64,000 nt of DNA from the NCBI RefSeq assembly GCF_005796205.1, contig NZ_VAHN01000017.1:1-64000 (forward strand), in the 5' to 3' direction. Both the position numbers and the translations under genes were made by a program. Position 1 is the first letter of the stretch. Each line of letters starts with the position of its first letter. This DNA is from Pseudarthrobacter sp. NamE2 (GTDB lineage Bacteria > Actinomycetota > Actinomycetes > Actinomycetales > Micrococcaceae). Positions 1 to 8,156 of this stretch are shown in pieces. Below the pieces are notes generated by a model that saw only the letters and a program-made list of their open reading frames with translations, did no database searches and was not told the DNA's origin.

Positions 1-64
1 AGGAGGAATGGCGAAACCGCCAATTAGTTTATGCATTGAACTATATGGCCACGGCGTTCCGGGG

Positions 65-1228
65 TCAACAGCTGGAGAGGTATTTGAACAAAGCCCCAAT
101 TCCGAACGACCATGGCTCCAGGTCTTCGGTCTTCCGTGTGCGGTTAACGAGGGTCCCGAGCAGCGGGCTGCTGATGGTGACGACGTCGCCCGGCTTGTGG
201 GCGAAACCAAGCCCCTCATCGTCGCGGTCCTGCGTGGGGGCGAACAGTGTCCCGGTGAAAAGGGCGAACCCGTCGGGGTACTGGTGGTGGATACCGTAAG
301 CAGCGGCAACAAGCTCTTCGAAGGGGCGGCTGATGCGCCCCAGGCTGTTAGAGCCTTCGAGCCGGTAGCCGTCCGCCCCTTCAACCGTGAGGGCGATATC
401 TTCCGTCCGGAGGGATTCCAGCGTGAAGTCCTGGTGAAAGAGCCTGATGAAAGGGCCAACGGCGCAGGATGCATTATTGTCCTTGGCCATGCCCAGGAGG
501 AGCGCGCTGCGTCCTTCCACGTCCCGGAGGTTGACGTCGTTTCCCAAGGTGGCTCCCCTCACCGCTCCCCCGGAGCCGGCGATGAGCACAAGTTCCGGCT
601 CCGGGTTGTTCCATGACGAAAAACCGGGAATGCCAACATCGGCGCCGTAACCCACGGAGGACAGCACAGGGGCCTTGGTGAAGATTTCAGGGTGGGGTCC
701 AAGGCCCACCTCAAGGTACTGCGACCACAGGCCTTGGGCCACAAGCACGTTCTTGACTTCCCGGGCCCGTTCCGACCCCGGGCGGACAGCATGCACGCTT
801 CCCTGCAGGGCTTGGGCCACCATTTGGCGGACTTCCGCCGCACGGTTGAGGTCGCCGCCGCACCGTTCCTCGATGACCCGCTCGATCATGCTGTCCACGA
901 ATGTCACGCCGCAGGCTTTGACTACCTGGAGGTCGAGCGGTGACAAAAGGTGCGGCCGGCTTCGATCCCCGCCAAGCGAGGCCTCGACCAGGTCCACCAG
1001 GCGCCAGCGGGGAACGCCTGGGCTTTCCAGGACGAACGCCGCGGGCTCCTGGCGTTCCATGAGTTCCGAGACGGTGCGGACGGAGGACGTGAGGTCGAAA
1101 ACCTCTTCACCACGCACCGTTGCCACCCGGGGACCCCCTGACACCGGGTCCCATACGCGGCCCACCAGGACCGCCTCGGCGGCCGCAGGGCCAATGGGGA
1201 GGACCCCCTGCGCTGCCGGGGCGGTCAT
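65..1228 (-). CDS. FAH-family sugar-acid dehydratase (XylX / 2-keto-3-deoxy-pentonate dehydratase-like)
   Basis: This 387-residue protein belongs to the fumarylacetoacetate hydrolase superfamily. Its length and N-terminal layout (GRVWDPVSGGP near residues 23-33, then EVFDL) resemble the ~390-residue XylX/AraD1 enzymes that dehydrate 2-keto-3-deoxy-pentonates to 2-ketoglutarate semialdehyde in Weimberg-type pathways. The catalytic FAH half lies at about residues 170-387 (KAPVLSSVG, PEPELVLI, GNDVNLRD). Its ATG overlaps the stop of the upstream dehydratase gene (ATGA), so the two are translationally coupled behind the LacI gene. The substrate is inferred from family and context. The next enzyme, a semialdehyde dehydrogenase, would lie to the left and outside the window. 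Confidence 0.82.
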   Translation of the reverse strand: MTAPAAQGVLPIGPAAAEAVLVGRVWDPVSGGPRVATVRGEEVFDLTSSVRTVSELMERQEPAAFVLESPGVPRWRLVDLVEASLGGDRSRPHLLSPLDLQVVKACGVTFVDSMIERVIEERCGGDLNRAAEVRQMVAQALQGSVHAVRPGSERAREVKNVLVAQGLWSQYLEVGLGPHPEIFTKAPVLSSVGYGADVGIPGFSSWNNPEPELVLIAGSGGAVRGATLGNDVNLRDVEGRSALLLGMAKDNNASCAVGPFIRLFHQDFTLESLRTEDIALTVEGADGYRLEGSNSLGRISRPFEELVAAAYGIHHQYPDGFALFTGTLFAPTQDRDDEGLGFAHKPGDVVTISSPLLGTLVNRTRKTEDLEPWSFGIGALFKYLSSC

Positions 1229-2424
1229 GGCCTGTCCGGGCCCGCCGCGACAGGCTCCAGGTTGAAGTAGGAACGGGCGTCCGGCGGCCGGATGTCAGCA
1301 ACCGCGTCCGTGAAGATCCGCATCGGATGCGGCGTGAACGGATGCTCGGCTATTGCATCAAAATCCAACTCGATTCCCAGGCCCGGGCCGCCAGGAATGA
1401 GCACATCCCCTTCATCCGTAAGCTGCAGGCGTTCGTTGGAGATTTCACTGCGCCAGGGCACATCCGTGGCCATGATTTCGAGGTAGCGGAAGTTCGGCAG
1501 CGCCGCGCCCAGCTGCAGGGTTGCGGCAGTGCTCAAGGGTCCGCTCGGATTGTGCGGCGCGAAGGGGATGTAGTGGGCAGCCGCAAGTGTGGAGATAAAG
1601 GACAGCTCCAGCAGGCCGCCGGCATGGGTGACATCCGGCTGGATGTAGTCCACGGCGTTCCGGGCAAGGACGGGAACGAACGTGTTCCGCCCCATCCACC
1701 GCTCACCCGCAGCGATGGGCACAGGGGATTTGGAGCGCACCTCAAGAAGGGCGTCGATGCCGTCCGGCGGGCACGGCTCTTCGAAGAACACCGGCTGGAA
1801 CGGCTCAAGTTCCCGGGCAACACGCACGGCGGTGGGGACGTCGAACCTGCCGTGCCCTTCGATGAACAGCTCCACGTCGTTGCCCACAGCTTCCCTGACG
1901 GCGGCGACCGGCTCCAGCATGCGGCGGAGATCGCGCGGCCCCAGCGTCAGGTCCGCTGCTTCGAATGGGTCCCATTTGAGTCCGCGGAAGCCCTGCGCAA
2001 CCGTATGGACTGCTGCCTCGGCAAAGTCCTCCGGCGAGGAAGCTCCCGAAAACCAGCCGTTGGCATACGCCCTCACCCTGTCACGGACCTGCCCGCCGAG
2101 CATCCGGTGGACGGGCACGCCCAGGGCACGCGCAGAGACGTCCCACATCGCCATCTCGAGCGCGCTTAGCGCGGTCGACGACACAGGCCCGCCGCGCCAG
2201 TAGGCATCGCGGTTGAGCTCGTAGATGGTGTGCGCAATCCGTGTCGGATCCTTACCGCGGACCGCACCGGCGAGCACAGCGACGGCACCCAGGACTGCGT
2301 GTTCCTGCCCTTCAAGCGTGGCCTCCGCCACCCCCGTAATACCGGCGTCTGTGCCCAGCCGGACAAAAATAAGGTTTGTCCGGTAGAAATCGACGACGAC
2401 CGCGTCGAAACTGGTGATCTTCAT
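1225..2424 (-). CDS. Mandelate racemase/muconate lactonizing enzyme family sugar-acid dehydratase
   Basis: This 399-residue enolase-superfamily enzyme has the galactonate/mannonate-dehydratase-like motif set. It shows a KWDPF strand (Lys about 150), EGHGRFD (about 189-195), FFEEP (about 214-218), AGER (about 239) and HNPSGP (about 291). These supply the metal ligands (Asp/Glu/Glu) and general acid/base residues for abstracting the proton alpha to a carboxylate, giving a 2-keto-3-deoxy aldonate. A GTG at 2436 overlaps the LacI stop, but the ATG at 2424 was chosen because GTGAGGG sits about 6 nt before it. It is coupled to the downstream FAH-family gene, which probably consumes the product. The exact aldonate is unknown. 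Confidence 0.85.
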   Translation of the reverse strand: MKITSFDAVVVDFYRTNLIFVRLGTDAGITGVAEATLEGQEHAVLGAVAVLAGAVRGKDPTRIAHTIYELNRDAYWRGGPVSSTALSALEMAMWDVSARALGVPVHRMLGGQVRDRVRAYANGWFSGASSPEDFAEAAVHTVAQGFRGLKWDPFEAADLTLGPRDLRRMLEPVAAVREAVGNDVELFIEGHGRFDVPTAVRVARELEPFQPVFFEEPCPPDGIDALLEVRSKSPVPIAAGERWMGRNTFVPVLARNAVDYIQPDVTHAGGLLELSFISTLAAAHYIPFAPHNPSGPLSTAATLQLGAALPNFRYLEIMATDVPWRSEISNERLQLTDEGDVLIPGGPGLGIELDFDAIAEHPFTPHPMRIFTDAVADIRPPDARSYFNLEPVAAGPDRP

Positions 2425-2432
2425 TGCAACCC

Positions 2433-3482
2433 TCACCCCTCAGCAGAGCCGGAGGGAACAGCAGTGGAGTCACGCACTATCAGGTGCGTGGCGAGTTCGA
2501 CGCGATGGGAATCCAGGACTTCGCCGCGCACCTGGCGAAGGAGCGAGCGCAACGCTGCACGCCCCATTTCCTCGAGCGGCTGCGCCACGGAACTCAGCGA
2601 CGGGACGGATTCGGCGCCCTGCCGGGTTCCGTCAAAGCCGATAAGGCTGATGTCTTCAGGCACCCTGACTCCATGCCTGCCCGCCTCGCCAAGAACGCCC
2701 AGGGCAATGGCATCGCTCGCGGCGAAGATGGCTGATGGCCGCTCATCGAGCCGCAGCAGCGCCTGGAGCCCGGATATCCCGCTCTCCCTGCGGAATTTGC
2801 CACCGGAGACGATGTACCGGGGGTCCACCGTAATTCCCCTGCCCATCAGGGCAGCCATGTAGCCGTGCAGTCGCGCCTGATTGCACTCCGCCCGTTCAAT
2901 GCCGCCGATGTAGGCGATCTTCCGGTGCCCAAGGTCGAGCAGATGCTCGGTTGCCGCCTTGCCGCCGGCCCAGTTGGTTGCTCCCACGCTGACCACATCC
3001 GCTGACGGTGGGTTGAGCGGATCGATGACCACGAGGGGAATCTTGCGCCGGCGGAATGCCTGCAACTGGCTGAAGGCGGACGTGACCACGATCATCCCCG
3101 CCCGGCCCTCATCCAGCATGCGCTGGGCGCGGCGCTCCGGACTTTGAACATTGGAAGGCGCCTGGCCGGTGACGCTGAGGAGGACCTCCACGTCCATGCT
3201 GGCGGCGAACTGCAGGATCCCGTTGAGGACCTCAACCATGTAGGCGGAATCGAGCACATCGATCACCACTTCGACGACAGTCCCCACATCCGCGGCGGAG
3301 CGTCGCTGAAGGGGCGACTGGTAGCCCGCCTGCTCGAGGACGGCGAGGACGCGGGCCCGGGTTTCCGGCGCAACATCCTCGCGGCCGTTCACAACCTTGG
3401 AGACGGTGGGAGCCGAGACTCCAGCCTGGCGGGCCACGGACGCGAGCGTCGGCTTCGTCCGCTCGGAGATCTTCGTTGACAT
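2433..3482 (-). CDS. LacI-family transcriptional regulator of the sugar/polyol cluster
   Basis: This 349-residue LacI/GalR repressor has an N-terminal helix-turn-helix (TLASVARQAGVSAPTVSKVVNG, about residues 9-30) and a periplasmic-binding-protein-like effector domain. Reading can extend upstream to 3599, but the ATG at 3482 puts the HTH at the usual distance from the start and has AAAGG about 12 nt upstream. The gene heads a leftward operon with the two sugar-acid dehydratases and faces the ABC transporter operon. It therefore probably controls both, with a candidate operator at 3637-3658. The effector is not predictable from sequence. Confidence 0.9.
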   Translation of the reverse strand: MSTKISERTKPTLASVARQAGVSAPTVSKVVNGREDVAPETRARVLAVLEQAGYQSPLQRRSAADVGTVVEVVIDVLDSAYMVEVLNGILQFAASMDVEVLLSVTGQAPSNVQSPERRAQRMLDEGRAGMIVVTSAFSQLQAFRRRKIPLVVIDPLNPPSADVVSVGATNWAGGKAATEHLLDLGHRKIAYIGGIERAECNQARLHGYMAALMGRGITVDPRYIVSGGKFRRESGISGLQALLRLDERPSAIFAASDAIALGVLGEAGRHGVRVPEDISLIGFDGTRQGAESVPSLSSVAQPLEEMGRAALRSLLRQVRGEVLDSHRVELATHLIVRDSTAVPSGSAEG

Positions 3483-3587
3483 CGGGACTCGCAACCTTTC
3501 GAAAATTTCGTGAGACTCATTCTGCAGAGCCCGGCCCAGATTGGTCAAGGGTAGATACGAAGCAAGCAGAAACTTTGCTGAACCCCC

Positions 3588-3616
3588 TTGACCTTTCACG
3601 AACTCGGGCTTTAGTT
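3588..3616 (+). promoter_or_regulatory. Promoter of the sugar ABC transporter operon
   Basis: TTGACC (3588-3593) and TTAGTT (3611-3616) are separated by 17 bp, a good vegetative sigma match. The predicted start near 3623 leaves a ~97-nt leader before the binding-protein ATG. Confidence 0.6.
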
Positions 3617-3636
3617 TAGGCAGTGACCGAAATCAC

Positions 3637-3658
3637 TTGTTCGATAAGTTTCGAGCAA
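3637..3658. promoter_or_regulatory. Candidate LacI-family operator
   Basis: An inverted repeat has arms TTGTTCGA (3637-3644) and TCGAGCAA (3651-3658), 7 of 8 positions symmetrical, around a 6-bp AT-rich centre. It lies just downstream of the predicted transcription start of the transporter operon, a typical repressor position. The divergent LacI gene at 2433-3482 is the obvious candidate ligand. A second small palindrome, TTTCGAAA (3497-3504), lies next to the regulator's own start. Confidence 0.55.
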
Positions 3659-3719
3659 AAAGGTCCGGAGCTGTCCGCTCCGAACACTTGCAAAGAAGCA
3701 AATTCCAGATGGAGAAGCA

Positions 3720-5048
3720 ATGAAGCAGCCCCAGACCTCCCGCCGCTCTTTCCTCGCCCTCGCTGCCCTCACTCCGTTCGCTGTTGCGGCAACCAGCGCA
3801 TGCGGGACGTCGGGACCCGGTACCTCCAGCGGCGGCGGGGGCGCCAGCATGTGGTACCTCTCCGGCGAGCCGAACCAGACCACCATGCAGAAAGCCGTGG
3901 ACACCTTCAATTCGGCGAATCCGGACAACAAAATCGCCGTAACCTACTTCCAGAACGACGCCTACAAGACCAAGATCAAGACCGCCATCGGTGCCGGCCA
4001 GGCCCCGACCATTATTTACGGCTGGGGTGGCGGCACCTTGAAGACGTATGCGGAAGCGAACCAGGTGGACGACCTGACCAGCTGGTTTGACGAGAACCCG
4101 GACCTGAAGGAGAAGTTCTTCCCGGCATCGTTTGGCGCAGCCACCGTGAACGGGAAGATCTATGCCCTGCCCAACCAGTACGTGGCCCCGATCGTCCTGT
4201 TCTACAACAAGGAACTCTTCGAAAAGGCCGGCGTCCAGCCGCCCAAGACCTGGGACGACGTCATGTCGCTGGTCAAGACCTTCAACGACATGGGAGTGGC
4301 CCCCTTCTCGCTCGGCGGGCAGTCACGCTGGACCTCCATGATGTGGCTCGAATACCTGCTGGACCGTATTGGCGGCCATGAGGTCTTCAATGCCATCTTC
4401 GAGGGCAAGCCCAATGCCTGGCTGGATCCGGCCGTCATTGAGACCGGCACCAAGATCCAGGAACTCGTCTCTGCGGAAGGCTTCATCAAGGGTTTCTCCT
4501 CGATCGCTGCCGACTCCAACGCCGACCAGGCACTTCTGTTCACCGGCAAGGCGGCAATGATGCTGCACGGTTCATGGACTTATGGCGCCATGAAGAAGGG
4601 CGGCCAGAACTTCGTCCAGGACGGCAAGCTGGGCTTCGTCCAGTTCCCCACGGTCCCCGGCGGCAAGGGCGACCCCAAGAACGGCGTCGGAAACCCTGCC
4701 CAGTACATGTCCATCTCATCCAAGGCCACGGAGCAGGAGAAGGAGTCGGCGAAGAAGTTCTTCAAGGACGGTATCCTCACCGAGACGGTCATCGACACCT
4801 ACATCAGCTCCGGATCGGTTCCCATCGTCAACGGCATCGAAGACAAGCTGAACACGTCCGAGGACAAGGACTTCCTGAACTTCGTTTACGACCTGGCCAA
4901 GAACGCCCCGAACTTCCAGCAGTCGTGGGACCAGGCCTTGAGCCCCACCGCAGCCGAGGCGCTGCTTAACAACATCGACCAGCTGTTCCTGAAGTCGATC
5001 ACCCCGCAGCAGTTCGCCGAGAACATGAATGCCACCCTCGGAAAATGA
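3720..5048 (+). CDS. Carbohydrate ABC transporter substrate-binding lipoprotein (Tat-exported)
   Basis: This 442-residue extracellular solute-binding protein is of the MalE/UgpB type (SBP_bac_1). The N-terminus has a twin-arginine motif (SRRSFLALAAL, Arg8-Arg9) followed by a lipobox ending at Cys28 (SAC), so it is probably exported folded by Tat and lipid-anchored. GGAGAAG lies just upstream of the ATG. The stop overlaps the first permease start (ATGA). It would capture a sugar or polyol for the two downstream permeases. Ligand identity cannot be read from the sequence; the downstream enzymes suggest a polyol, tetrose or oxidised sugar. Confidence 0.92.
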   Translation: MKQPQTSRRSFLALAALTPFAVAATSACGTSGPGTSSGGGGASMWYLSGEPNQTTMQKAVDTFNSANPDNKIAVTYFQNDAYKTKIKTAIGAGQAPTIIYGWGGGTLKTYAEANQVDDLTSWFDENPDLKEKFFPASFGAATVNGKIYALPNQYVAPIVLFYNKELFEKAGVQPPKTWDDVMSLVKTFNDMGVAPFSLGGQSRWTSMMWLEYLLDRIGGHEVFNAIFEGKPNAWLDPAVIETGTKIQELVSAEGFIKGFSSIAADSNADQALLFTGKAAMMLHGSWTYGAMKKGGQNFVQDGKLGFVQFPTVPGGKGDPKNGVGNPAQYMSISSKATEQEKESAKKFFKDGILTETVIDTYISSGSVPIVNGIEDKLNTSEDKDFLNFVYDLAKNAPNFQQSWDQALSPTAAEALLNNIDQLFLKSITPQQFAENMNATLGK

Positions 5049-5983
5049 GTAACGCAGTTTCCACAGCGCCGCGGACCACCGCCCCCGCCAGGGGCGGGTC
5101 CGAGCAATCAGCAAAGCGGAAGGCCGCACTTGGGTGGCTGACCGTGCCCGCGTTGTTCTTCTTCCTGGTCTTCGCCGTGGTGCCGCTGGCCGGTGTGTTC
5201 ATCCTCAGCTTCGCCGGCTGGGACGGCATCGGCGCCATCGGGGCTGCCGGCATGGACAACTGGTTCTCCGTGCTCGCGGACCCGGGCCTGTACAACGCCC
5301 TGGGGCTGACCTTCCTGATCATGATCGCGTCCTGGCTCGTCCAGACGCCGATCAGCCTCCTCCTGGGGGTCTTCACGGCAGGAAGCCAGCGCTACCGGGC
5401 CGCTTTGGCAGTGTTGTACTTCCTGCCTTTGCTGCTCTCCTCCGCAGCGGTGGCCATTGCCTTCAAGGCCCTGCTGGACCCGAACTTCGGTTTGGCCACG
5501 GGGCTGGGACTGCCCTTCCTGGCCCAGGATTGGCTGGGCGTCCCGCACCTGGCCCTGGGCCTGGTCATCTTTGTGATCGCCTGGCAGTTCGTGCCCTTCC
5601 ACACGCTGATCTACCAAGGCGGCGTACGGCAGATCCCGAAGTCCCTGTACGAAGCGGCCGAGATTGACGGTGCGGGCACCATCAAGCAGTTCTTCCACAT
5701 CACCCTGCCGCAGTTGAAGTACACCATCATCACCTCCTCAACCCTGATGGTGGTGGGCTCCCTGACGTACTTCGACCTGATCTTCGTCCTCACCGGCGGC
5801 GGTCCGGGCAACTCGACACGGATCCTGGCCCTGGACATGTACCTGCGGGGCTTCCGGGCCAACCTGATGGGTCCGGCGAGCGTCATCGCCGTCATTCTCG
5901 TAGTCATCGGCCTTGCCCTTGCCTTGCTCCTCCAGCGACTTGGCGGCAAGGACAAGCAGGGCAGCCAGTTGGAAGGTCTGTAG
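5045..5983 (+). CDS. Sugar ABC transporter permease, MalF/UgpA type
   Basis: This 312-residue inner-membrane permease has six predicted helices and the cytoplasmic EAA loop (EAAEIDGAG...FFHITLP, about residues 202-222) that docks the ATPase. It overlaps the binding-protein gene by 4 bp and is followed one base later by the second permease. No ATP-binding subunit is encoded in this operon, so the system presumably uses a shared MsmX/MsiK-type ATPase encoded elsewhere, as many actinobacterial carbohydrate importers do. Confidence 0.92.
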   Translation: MSNAVSTAPRTTAPARGGSEQSAKRKAALGWLTVPALFFFLVFAVVPLAGVFILSFAGWDGIGAIGAAGMDNWFSVLADPGLYNALGLTFLIMIASWLVQTPISLLLGVFTAGSQRYRAALAVLYFLPLLLSSAAVAIAFKALLDPNFGLATGLGLPFLAQDWLGVPHLALGLVIFVIAWQFVPFHTLIYQGGVRQIPKSLYEAAEIDGAGTIKQFFHITLPQLKYTIITSSTLMVVGSLTYFDLIFVLTGGGPGNSTRILALDMYLRGFRANLMGPASVIAVILVVIGLALALLLQRLGGKDKQGSQLEGL

Positions 5984-5984
5984 C

Positions 5985-6890
5985 GTGAGCACCGTCTTGA
6001 AAAACAGCACCGCGGAAGCAGGGGCAGGCTCACCAGCCCACTCCGCAGCCCGCACACGGGGCCTGCGGTCCCGGATGCGCCGGCTCAACATACCTGCCGG
6101 CCTGGGCGGGTGGATCTGGCTCGCCATCATCATCATCCCCGTGTACTACGTGGTGATCACCAGCCTGAAGACGCAGGAGGGCTACTTCGGCCAGAACCCG
6201 CTGGCGCTTCCCACGGCACCCACGCTCGAGAACTACCAGATGGTTCTTGAGGCCAACTTCGCCAGGTACTTCATGAACAGCGCCATCGTCACCGTCGGTG
6301 CCGTGGCCCCTGCCGTGTTGATCTCGTTTATGGCTTCCTTCGCCATCGTCCGGGGCAGCGGCCGGTTCCTCAAGCTGGTGAACGGCATGTTCCTGATGGG
6401 TCTGGCGATCCCGCTCCAGGCGACGATCATCCCGATCTACCTCATGATCATCCGGCTCAACCTCTACGACAGCCTGCTGGCACTGATCCTGCCGTCCATA
6501 GCCTTCGCCATCCCGCTGACGGTATTGATCCTGTCCAACTTCATCCGCGACGTCCCGAACGAACTCTTCGAGTCGATGCGGCTGGACGGCTGCAGCGAAT
6601 GGCAGATCATGTGGCGGCTGGCCCTCCCGCTGACCCGTCCGGCCATCGTGACGGTTGCCATCTACAACGGCCTGCACGTCTGGAACGGATTCCTGCTGCC
6701 GCTGGTCCTCACACAGAGCCCCGACCTGCGTGTCCTGCCCCTCGCGTTGTGGACCTTCCAGGGCGAGTACAGCGTGAACATTCCGGCAGTCCTCGCCTCG
6801 GTGATGCTCAGCACGCTGCCAATCCTGGTGCTCTACGTCGTCGGCCGCCGCCAGCTGCTCAGCGGCCTGACCGCCGGCTTCAGCAAGTAG
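5985..6890 (+). CDS. Sugar ABC transporter permease, MalG/UgpE type
   Basis: This is the 301-residue second permease of the importer. The EAA-type loop (ESMRLDGCSEWQIMWRLALP, about residues 195-214) and a conserved MalG-like C-terminus (QLLSGLTAGFSK) identify it. GTG at 5985 is taken as the start because GGAAGG lies about 9 nt before it and it follows the previous stop by one base; the ATG at 5913 lies inside the upstream gene. It forms the heterodimeric channel with the 5045-5983 product. Confidence 0.9.
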   Translation: MSTVLKNSTAEAGAGSPAHSAARTRGLRSRMRRLNIPAGLGGWIWLAIIIIPVYYVVITSLKTQEGYFGQNPLALPTAPTLENYQMVLEANFARYFMNSAIVTVGAVAPAVLISFMASFAIVRGSGRFLKLVNGMFLMGLAIPLQATIIPIYLMIIRLNLYDSLLALILPSIAFAIPLTVLILSNFIRDVPNELFESMRLDGCSEWQIMWRLALPLTRPAIVTVAIYNGLHVWNGFLLPLVLTQSPDLRVLPLALWTFQGEYSVNIPAVLASVMLSTLPILVLYVVGRRQLLSGLTAGFSK

Positions 6891-6927
6891 GACACCAAGA
6901 CCAGGAACTTCATGAAAGGACATCGAC

Positions 6928-8118
6928 ATGACCGCAGCTAAGCCCCTCAGGGTGGGCATGATTGGCTATGCCTTTATGGGCGCGGCCCACTCCCACGCCT
7001 GGCGAACGGCGCCGCGCTTTTTCGACCTTCCGCTGCAGCCCCGGCTCACCGCGGTTGCCGGGCGGAACGCCGAAGGTGTGCGTGCCGCAGCGGACAAGCT
7101 GGGCTGGGACTCCGTTGAAACGGACTGGCGCCGCCTGATCGAGCGGGATGACATCGACCTGATCGATATCTGCACCCCCGGCGACACCCATGCCGAAATC
7201 GCCATCGCTGCCCTCGAGGCCGGCAAGCACGTGCTGTGTGAAAAGCCGCTGGCGAACTCCGTGGAGGAAGCGGAGCGGATGACCCTCGCCGCTGAGACCG
7301 CGGCAAAGCGGGGCGTCCTGTCGATGTGCGGCTTCAGCTACCGCCGCACCCCTGCCCTCGCCCTGGCGAAGCGGTTCGTGGACCAGGGCAGGCTCGGCGA
7401 GATCCGGCACGTCCGGGCACAGTACCTGCAGGACTGGCTCTCCGATCCCACCGCCCCCATGACGTGGCGGCTGGACAAGAGCAAGTCCGGGTCCGGCTCG
7501 CTCGGGGACATCGGTGCCCACAGCATCGACGCAGCCCAGTGGGTCACCGGCCAGAAAATCACCGGAGTGTCCGCGCTGCTCGAAACGTTCGTGCGTGAGC
7601 GTCCGCTGGCCGGCGACATGGTGGGCCTGGGCGGGCACGGCGACCTCAGCGCCGACGCCCCGCGCGGCAGCGTCACCGTTGATGACGCGGCCATCTTCGG
7701 CGCAAGGTTCGACGGCGGCGCTGCTCCGGGTGCCATCGGCGTCTTCGAGGCAACGCGCTACGCCCTGGGCAGGAAGAACGCCATGCGGCTGGAGGTCAAC
7801 GGAAGCCGCGGTTCAGTGGCCTTCGACTTCGAGGACATGAACGTCCTGAGCTTCTATGACGCCGCCGAATCCCCCGACGCCGGCTTCCGCAAAATCTTGG
7901 TTACGGAACCGGAGCACCCCTACGCCGGAAACTGGTGGCCTACCGGCCACGGGCTTGGTTACGAGCACGGTTTCACCCACCAGGTGGTGGACCTCGTCAC
8001 CGCGATCGGCCAGGGCAACCAGCCGGAACCGTCATTCGCGGACGCGCTGCAGGTGCAGCGGGTCCTCGCCGCCGTCGAATCCAGCGCCGCCAACTCGAGC
8101 CAGTGGCAGAAGGTCTGA
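6928..8118 (+). CDS. Gfo/Idh/MocA-family NAD(P)-dependent oxidoreductase
   Basis: This 396-residue dehydrogenase has an N-terminal Rossmann fold (RVGMIGYAFMGAAHSHAW, about 8-25), the family CEKPLANS motif (about 108-115) and a C-terminal beta-sheet substrate domain. GAAAGGA precedes the ATG. Members oxidise a ring or chain hydroxyl of sugars, inositols or polyols, often at C3. With the TIM-barrel gene and ThuA gene immediately downstream it resembles sets that make and process 3-keto sugars. The substrate is undetermined. Confidence 0.88.
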   Translation: MTAAKPLRVGMIGYAFMGAAHSHAWRTAPRFFDLPLQPRLTAVAGRNAEGVRAAADKLGWDSVETDWRRLIERDDIDLIDICTPGDTHAEIAIAALEAGKHVLCEKPLANSVEEAERMTLAAETAAKRGVLSMCGFSYRRTPALALAKRFVDQGRLGEIRHVRAQYLQDWLSDPTAPMTWRLDKSKSGSGSLGDIGAHSIDAAQWVTGQKITGVSALLETFVRERPLAGDMVGLGGHGDLSADAPRGSVTVDDAAIFGARFDGGAAPGAIGVFEATRYALGRKNAMRLEVNGSRGSVAFDFEDMNVLSFYDAAESPDAGFRKILVTEPEHPYAGNWWPTGHGLGYEHGFTHQVVDLVTAIGQGNQPEPSFADALQVQRVLAAVESSAANSSQWQKV

Positions 8119-8156
8119 ACATGGCCCGCCTGCTTCAGCACAACGAAGGAAACCCG

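Noticed and set aside
8..616. A rightward 202-residue reading frame beginning with a perfect AGGAGG ribosome site at the left edge.
   Set aside because: It runs antisense to the well-supported FAH-family gene, has no recognisable motif and shows the Arg/Pro/Ser bias of a shadow frame in GC-rich DNA. The AGGAGG is probably chance.
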